A stretch of DNA of 13,093 nt from Dehalococcoidia bacterium (GTDB lineage: Bacteria; Chloroflexota; Dehalococcoidia; JACPQF01), in the NCBI GenBank assembly GCA_030650265.1, contig JAUSEJ010000825.1:1-13093 (forward strand), written 5' to 3'. Under the pieces are notes generated by a model. That model made no database searches. It saw nothing but the letters and a program-made list of their open reading frames with translations, and was not told where the DNA came from. Of this stretch, positions 7,951 through 13,093 are shown in pieces (the first letter of the stretch is position 1; each line of letters opens with the position of its first letter). The translations under genes and the position numbers were made by a program.

Positions 7951-8433
7951 ATGCCGAACGAGATAGATCTAGCTCTTATGGATCCGATTCTGGAGAGATA
8001 CAAGGGTCAGGAAGATGCGCTAATCACCATAATGCAGGAGCTCCAACAAGCGTATGCCTATCTTCCTGAAGAGGCGCTGGTTCGTTTAGGCCGGGAAGCC
8101 CATGTTCCCTTGAGTCGCATCTATGCCGTTGTCACGTTTTACGCTCAATTCTATCTAACGCCACGTGGCCGAAATACGGTTCGAGTCTGCCAGGGAACGG
8201 CCTGTCATGTTCAAGGCTGCGAATCTATCGTTTCTGCTGTGGAGGAAGAACTGGGGATTGGCGTCGGCGGAACCACCGAGGACCGCCAGTTCTCCGTCGA
8301 ATCCGTTGCCTGTTTGGGGACTTGCTTTCTCGCTCCCGTGATGATGATAAACGATTCTTACTATGGCAAGCTCGACCCGCAGCAAACCAAGGTCTTGATC
8401 AGGGGCTGCGGACATGACAGGAGGGAGTCCTAG
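7951..8433 (+). CDS. nuoE: NuoE-like [2Fe-2S] thioredoxin-fold subunit of the Sec-type FDH complex
   Basis: A 160-residue protein of the NuoE/HydC family (24 kDa complex I subunit type). It has an N-terminal helical bundle (residues 1-~70) and a thioredoxin-like domain binding one [2Fe-2S] cluster through C80-x4-C85 and C121-x3-C125. In related soluble complexes (HydABC hydrogenases, HylABC formate dehydrogenases) it sits on the NuoF-like subunit. The start ATG follows a GGAGGAG ribosome binding site (7937-7943) by 7 nt. It overlaps the next gene by 1 nt (TAG/GTG), so stoichiometric, coupled synthesis is expected. It is the first gene of module 2. No matching gene for module 1 is visible; it may lie upstream of the window or this one may be shared. 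Confidence 0.92.
   Translation: MPNEIDLALMDPILERYKGQEDALITIMQELQQAYAYLPEEALVRLGREAHVPLSRIYAVVTFYAQFYLTPRGRNTVRVCQGTACHVQGCESIVSAVEEELGIGVGGTTEDRQFSVESVACLGTCFLAPVMMINDSYYGKLDPQQTKVLIRGCGHDRRES
8419..8427 (+). promoter_or_regulatory. Shine-Dalgarno AGGAGGGAG fixing the GTG start of nuoF
   Basis: A strong ribosome binding site inside the 3' end of nuoE lies 5 nt before GTG 8433. The stop of nuoE (8431-8433) shares its last base with this GTG. That combination favours the GTG over any later start. Confidence 0.7.
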
Positions 8434-10349
8434 TGGTACTGAAGAACGCTGAAGAGTTGCAGGAGCTGAGTGATAAGGCGGCCAGCACAAACGGTCACAA
8501 GAGTTGCGTGCGCGTCTGCATGACAGGGTGTCGGGCTCGGGGAGCGGGAGAGATCAGGGACGCCTTCCGGAAAGAACTGCGAGACCAGGGCCTGGAGGAC
8601 GAGGTGGAGATCCGGGAGACCGGTTGCCAGGGCTTTTGCGCTCAGGCTCCGGTGATGGTGGTCGAACCCGAAGGTGTATTCTATCAGCAGTTGACGGCCA
8701 AGGATGTTCCAGAGGTTGTTGCGCAGACCCTCAAAGAGGGCAAGATAATTGACCGCCTGCTCTATGTCGACCCCAAGAGCGGCCAGAGAATCACGCATGA
8801 GCGTGATGTACCATTCTACCAGGGACAGCAGAAGAGCGTCCTCCGCAACTGCGGGATTATCGATCCCAAAGACATCTCTCAATATATTGCCCGTGGTGGA
8901 TACGCCGCCATGGCGAAAGCACTCCGAAGTATGACGCCAGAGGAGGTCATCGGCGAGGTTAGTGGCTCAGGTTTAAGGGGGAGAGGGGGAGCGGGGTTTC
9001 CTACCGGCAGGAAGTGGAGTTTTGTGAGAGGCGCTGCCGGGAACGTCAAATACGTAGTCTGTAATGGAGACGAGGGAGACCCGGGAGCCTTCATGGATCG
9101 GGCAGTGATGGAGGGTGATCCCCACAGTGTTGTGGAGGGCATGGCCATCGCGGCCTATGCCGTAAAAGCGAATACTGGCTACATCTATGTTCGCGCCGAG
9201 TATCCGATCGCCGTGGAACATCTCAAGTTAGCTTTGGTTGAGGCGAGAAAGCTCGGGCTTCTGGGGCGAAACATCCTGGAATCCGGTTTCGATTTTGACA
9301 TAAAGATAAAGGAAGGCGCCGGAGCATTCGTCTGCGGGGAGGAGACGGCCCTGCTTGCCTCTATCGAAGGCAAGAGAGGTATGCCACGGCCACGACCGCC
9401 ATTTCCGGCTAATTCTGGCCTTTGGGGTAAACCGACCAACATCAACAACGTCGAGACCTACGCCAATGTGCCGATCATCATCCTTCACGGCGCCAAGGGA
9501 TATGCCAGCGTGGGCACGGAACAGAGCAAGGGCACAAAGATATTTTCTCTTGCAGGCAAGGTCAACAACACGGGATTGGTGGAGGTACCCATCGGGGTCC
9601 CGATTTCACAGGTGATCTTCGATGTCGGCGGCGGTATACCGAAGGGCAAAAAGTTTAAGGCCGTGCAGATGGGCGGCCCATCCGGCGGTTGTGTACCCAT
9701 GCAGCACCTGGATCTACCGGTTGACTACGGCTCCCTTGAGGCCATCGGGGCCATAATGGGATCCGGTGGAATGGTGGTCATGGACGAGAATACCTGCATG
9801 GTGGATACGGCCAGGTATTTTCTTGGTTTTACCCAGGCCGAGTCTTGCGGCAAGTGCGTCCCCTGCCGGATGGGTACTAAGAGGATGTTGGAGATATTAG
9901 GCCGGATCACCGAGGGGAAGGGGAACGAAGGGGACATAAATCTCCTCACCGAATTGGCCGAGGGGGCTAAGGACTCCTCCCTCTGTGGATTGGGACAAAC
10001 CTGTGGCAATCCGGTGCTCACCACCATTAGATACTTTCGCGACGAGTACGAGGAGCATATTAGAAACCACAGATGTCCGGCCGGAGTCTGCAAGGAGCTA
10101 ATCTCGTACTATATCGACCCGGACAAGTGTCAGGCTTGCTTGATCTGCCTGCGCAACTGTTCGGCCCAGGCCATTGAAGGCGGCAAGAGTACAATCCATG
10201 TCATCGACCAGTCCAAATGTACCAAATGCGGCAACTGCATGATGGTCTGCCCCGCCCGCTTTGGCGCGGTTAGGGTGCTCTCCGGTGAGCCTGTGCCACC
10301 CCCCATCACCGACAGGGTATTGGTACGAGCGAAAGGAGAAAAGAAATGA
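8433..10349 (+). CDS. nuoF: NuoF/HydB-like FMN flavoprotein with N-terminal [2Fe-2S] and C-terminal 2[4Fe-4S] domains
   Basis: A 638-residue diaphorase subunit of the kind found in HydABC and HylABC complexes. It reacts with NAD(H) through FMN and hands electrons to the Fe-S chain. Domains: a thioredoxin-like [2Fe-2S] domain with C25, C29, C33 and C65, C69; an FMN domain with glycine-rich GRGGAGFPTGRKW (183-195) and GDEGDPGAF; an NADH-site motif [12 protein letters not shown]; an SLBB-like part; a [4Fe-4S] site at C472, C475, C478, C518; and a C-terminal ferredoxin domain with C566/569/572/576 and C596/599/602/606. An additional cysteine sits just after C518 (Q-T-C-G-N-P-V), where the module 1 paralog has alanine. 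The C-terminal ferredoxin domain is the hallmark of the bifurcating members of the family, so coupling of ferredoxin and NAD(H) is plausible but inferred. It overlaps the fdhA start by 4 nt (ATGA). Confidence 0.93.
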   Translation: MVLKNAEELQELSDKAASTNGHKSCVRVCMTGCRARGAGEIRDAFRKELRDQGLEDEVEIRETGCQGFCAQAPVMVVEPEGVFYQQLTAKDVPEVVAQTLKEGKIIDRLLYVDPKSGQRITHERDVPFYQGQQKSVLRNCGIIDPKDISQYIARGGYAAMAKALRSMTPEEVIGEVSGSGLRGRGGAGFPTGRKWSFVRGAAGNVKYVVCNGDEGDPGAFMDRAVMEGDPHSVVEGMAIAAYAVKANTGYIYVRAEYPIAVEHLKLALVEARKLGLLGRNILESGFDFDIKIKEGAGAFVCGEETALLASIEGKRGMPRPRPPFPANSGLWGKPTNINNVETYANVPIIILHGAKGYASVGTEQSKGTKIFSLAGKVNNTGLVEVPIGVPISQVIFDVGGGIPKGKKFKAVQMGGPSGGCVPMQHLDLPVDYGSLEAIGAIMGSGGMVVMDENTCMVDTARYFLGFTQAESCGKCVPCRMGTKRMLEILGRITEGKGNEGDINLLTELAEGAKDSSLCGLGQTCGNPVLTTIRYFRDEYEEHIRNHRCPAGVCKELISYYIDPDKCQACLICLRNCSAQAIEGGKSTIHVIDQSKCTKCGNCMMVCPARFGAVRVLSGEPVPPPITDRVLVRAKGEKK

Positions 10350-13090
10350 GCATCGAGCTGCAAATCGACGGTCGGAAAGTCAAAACAGCAGATGGAACCA
10401 CGATATTTGAGGCCGCGAGAAGTATCGGGATAGATATTCCCCATCTTTGCTACAGCGAAGAACTATCTCCTTCGGCCGCCTGTCGCTTGTGCGTGGTTGA
10501 GGTAGATGGAGCGAGGAATCTAGTGGCGTCGTGCGCCAGCCCGGTTGCCAACAACATGGTTGTGAGGACCAACACGGAGAGGGTGGCCAAGGCCAGAAGG
10601 CTGGTGATCGACCTGCTTCTCTCCGACCATCCTTTCGATTGTATGACCTGCGAGAAGAGCGGCGCCTGTAAGCTGGAGAAGTATGCCTATCAATTGGGTG
10701 TCTCCAATACCCGGTTCGTCGGGGAAAAGCACTCCTATCCCCTGGATGAGACCAATCCTTTCTTCGTCAGAGACTATAACAAGTGCATCCTCTGCGAGCG
10801 ATGCGTCAAGGCCTGCAATGAAGTCCAATTCGTCGAAGCGATCAATTATTCGCACCGCGGGTTCAACACTAAGGTAGCTGCTCCATTCGATCGGTCTTTG
10901 CTCGACAGCACCTGCATCTTCTGTGGGCAGTGTGTTGCCTCCTGCCCGGTGGGCGCCCTGGTGGAGAAATCGCGAAAGATGAAAGGGCGTGAGTGGGAGT
11001 TCAGGAAGGTTGACACCGTGTGCCCTTACTGCGGTGTCGGGTGTAATATTCAACTTGATATCAAGGACGATCGCATCGTCAGAGTGACCTCCCCGGTCGA
11101 CGGGGCGGTAAATCGTGGTCGCCTCTGCGTAAAGGGGAGGTTTGGCTTCGATTTTGTCCATAGTCCGGAAAGGCTGGTTACTCCCCTTATTCGCGAAGGA
11201 GAGAGGGGAGAAGGAAGGTTCAGAGAAGCGAGTTGGGACGAGGCTCTTGATCTGGTGGCCGGGAGTTTGGATCGGATTAGGAAAGAGTCTGGTCCGAACA
11301 GCCTCGCAATTCTCGCCTCGGCGAAATGCACCAACGAAGAGAACTACTTGATGCAGAAGTTTGCGCGGGCGGTTCTGGGCACCAACAATATCGATCACTG
11401 CGCCCGCCTCTGACACTCCCCGACGGTGGCCGGTCTGGCCGCAGCGTTTGGAAGTGGGGCAATGACGAACTCCATCTCCGAGATAAAGGATGCCGACTGC
11501 GTCTTTATTATAGGGTCTAACACTTCGGAGGCTCACCCCATAATCGCCCTGGAGGTAATGGAGGCAGTCAGGAATGGTAAGGCAAAGCTAATAGTAGCCG
11601 ATCCTCGCAAGATACGAATGGTCGAGTTCGCGCACATTTGGCTGAGGCAAAAGCCAGGTACAGATGTTGCCCTCCTTAACGGTCTCTTGCAGATCATCAT
11701 AGCTGAGGATCTGCTCGACAAGGACTTTGTCCAGAATCGGACCGAGGGCTTCGAGGCGGTTAAGGAGGCAGTTGCCGAATACCAACCCTCTGTTGTAAGC
11801 CAAATCACTGGTGTTCCCGTCGCTGACCTGTATGAGGCGGCCCGGCTGTACGCCAAGTCGCCGAGGGCCTTAATCCTCTACGCCATGGGGATCACACAGC
11901 AAACCACTGGCACCGATAATGTGTTCGCCCTGGCAAATCTGGCCATGTTGACCGGTCATATTGGCAAGGAAGGCAGCGGAATCTGCCCCTTGAGAGGTCA
12001 GAACAACGTGCAAGGCGCCTGTGATATGGGGGCTCTGCCCAATGTCCTACCTGGATATCAGTCGGTAACCGATGAGAATGTTCGGGGCAAGTTTGAGCAC
12101 GCCTGGCAGGTCTCGCTCGATAAGAATCCGGGCCTGACCCTCACGGAAATGTTACATGGGGCCGAGACGGGACAGATCAAAGGGATATATGTCATGGGGG
12201 AGGACCCGGTCCTCACCGATGCCAACAGTTCCCATGTGATCGCCGGCCTGAAGAACCTTGAATTCCTGGTGGTTCAAGACATCTTCTTAAGCGAGACAGC
12301 GAAGCTTGCCGATGTGGTTCTCCCCGGGTCGAGCTTTGCCGAAAAGGACGGCACTTTCACCAATACCGAGCGGCGAATCCAGCGGGTGCGCAAGGCCATC
12401 GAGCCTATTGGTGACAGCAAACCTGACTGGGTGATTATCTCGCAATTAGCCACAAGGTTGGGCTACCCCATGGAATACGAAGGCCCTGCCGAAATATTGG
12501 CTGAAATTGCTTCTCTCACTCCTACCTACGGCGGTGTAAGTTTTCCGAGGCTCGGTCCAGCCGGACTGCAGTGGCCTTGTCGCAGCGGTGATGACCCGGG
12601 AACCAGAACTCTACACGAGGGTAAGTTTACGCGAGGCCTGGGCAAGTTTCATCCAACCAGCTACCGCAAGCCTTTCGAGTTGCCTGATGAGACCTATCCG
12701 TTTCTTCTCTCGACGGGCAGGATTCTCTATCACTGGCACAGCGGCACTCAAAGCAGACATTCGGTGGGCCTGTCAGCCATGAAGCCCGACGCAGAAGTCG
12801 AGATCAATCCTATAGACGCCGGGAGGCTGCATTGTTCCGACGGAGACCTTGTTGAACTGGTTTCCCGGCGGGGCAGGATCACGACCAAGGTCAAGGTGAC
12901 CGATAGGTCGCCCGAAGGCGTGGCCTTTATGACCTTCCATTACAAGGAGGCGCCGGTCAATCAGTTGACCATCGATGCGGTGGACCCGGTGGCGAAGATT
13001 CCTCAATTCAAGGTGTGCTCGATACAGATAAACCCTACTGACGGGAAGGGCAAATCCGGATCGGCGATAATTCGCCTGCGGGACGATTAG
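10346..13090 (+). CDS. fdhA: Selenocysteine formate dehydrogenase catalytic subunit (UGA recoded at 11411)
   Basis: Read through the in-frame TGA, this is a complete 914-residue formate dehydrogenase. [2Fe-2S]: C35, C46, C49, C63. NuoG-type site: H95, C99, C102, C108. Ferredoxin clusters: C147/150/153/157 and C190/193/196/200. Cluster next to the cofactor: C226, C229, C233, C261. Catalytic set by comparison with E. coli FdhF: Sec356-His357, Lys263 and Arg550. Reading TGA as stop would leave 355 residues without an active site and a 3' piece opening at GTG 11426 in mid-domain. The reading frame and conservation continue unbroken on both sides ([13 protein letters not shown]). ATG 10346 overlaps the nuoF stop and follows AAAGGAG (10332-10338). 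TGA also ends nuoF and the glutaredoxin-like gene, so the code is not globally reassigned. The protein resembles Moorella-type FdhA. Expression requires SelA/B/C/D encoded elsewhere. Confidence 0.94.
11411..11413 (+). other. Selenocysteine UGA codon (Sec356)
   Basis: TGA falls exactly where the Cys-type paralog has TGT (Cys374) and where E. coli FdhF has Sec140. It is followed directly by the conserved histidine codon CAC. The flanking residues are shared with the paralog, so a one-base difference separates the Sec and Cys forms. Confidence 0.93.
11419..11451 (+). promoter_or_regulatory. Bacterial SECIS element
   Basis: The apical stem GUGGCC (11426-11431) pairs with GGCCGC (11437-11442) around the loop GGUCU (11432-11436), the loop sequence recognised by SelB in E. 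coli fdhF. The loop begins 18 nt after the UGA, the same spacing as in E. coli fdhF. A lower stem pairs 11422-11425 with 11445-11448, with a 2-nt bulge (AG, 11443-11444). Two more pairs (11419-11420 with 11450-11451) follow one mismatch. It lies wholly inside the coding sequence. Confidence 0.9.
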
Positions 13091-13093
13091 AGG

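Noticed and set aside
11411..11413. Nonsense mutation splitting fdhA into a pseudogene, or two separate genes (10346-11413 and 11426-13090)
   Set aside because: The TGA is at the exact catalytic Sec position, a proper SECIS follows, both flanks are fully conserved with no other damage, and GTG 11426 lies inside the active-site motif with no ribosome binding site.
10520..11536. Long antisense open frame (338 codons) opposite fdhA (Sec)
   Set aside because: Same reasoning: it is a complement of conserved coding sequence, with no domain and no ribosome binding site noted.
2..13090. Large direct repeats between the two modules as a recent duplication or assembly artefact
   Set aside because: The nuoF-like and fdhA-like pairs are clearly diverged at protein and codon level, with different domain make-up and inserts. 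They are old paralogs rather than a recent copy.
1..13093. tRNA or rRNA genes, CRISPR arrays, insertion sequences, attachment sites
   Set aside because: The window is nearly all coding and no such structures were seen on reading both strands.

Overview
The window reads as chromosomal DNA of a strictly anaerobic bacterium, GC-rich (mid-50s by eye), with every gene on the + strand. It is almost entirely coding and holds two adjacent formate dehydrogenase (FDH) gene clusters of the soluble, NAD(P)/ferredoxin-linked type. A bacterial-type SECIS hairpin lies inside a reading frame just after a UGA codon. This argues for a bacterium rather than an archaeon, because archaeal SECIS elements lie in untranslated regions. 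The gene content resembles that of acetogens and other Wood-Ljungdahl or syntrophic anaerobes (Moorella-like), but the phylum cannot be fixed from sequence alone.

Module 1 (nt 1-7796): a 5'-truncated gene fusing a NuoF-type FMN/Fe-S flavoprotein to a GltD/NfnB-type FAD/NADPH flavoprotein; a formate dehydrogenase catalytic subunit with cysteine at the active site (2397-5192); nfnA and nfnB, encoding the electron-bifurcating NADH-dependent ferredoxin:NADP+ oxidoreductase (5232-7508); and a small glutaredoxin-like protein (7524-7796). Gaps are 12-39 bp, so this looks like one operon that begins upstream of the window.

Module 2 (nt 7951-13090) follows the only sizeable intergenic gap (154 bp, with a weak hairpin and a -10-like box). 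It contains a NuoE-like [2Fe-2S] protein, a NuoF-like flavoprotein with an N-terminal [2Fe-2S] domain and a C-terminal 2[4Fe-4S] ferredoxin domain, and a second formate dehydrogenase catalytic subunit. Neighbouring genes overlap by 1 and 4 nt. The catalytic subunit is interrupted by an in-frame TGA at 11411-11413, exactly at the catalytic Sec/Cys position. A GGUCU-loop hairpin follows at the same spacing as in E. coli fdhF, so it should be read as one 914-residue selenoprotein.

Together the genes look like a redox hub linking formate/CO2 to NADH, NADPH and reduced ferredoxin. Module 2 would be a HylABC-like, possibly bifurcating, selenium-dependent FDH. Module 1 would be a selenium-independent FDH tied to the NADPH pool through the GltD-like domain and the Nfn transhydrogenase. 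The main points of interest are the side-by-side Sec and Cys paralogs, the loss of the SECIS-like loop in the Cys copy through synonymous changes, and the NuoF-GltD fusion.
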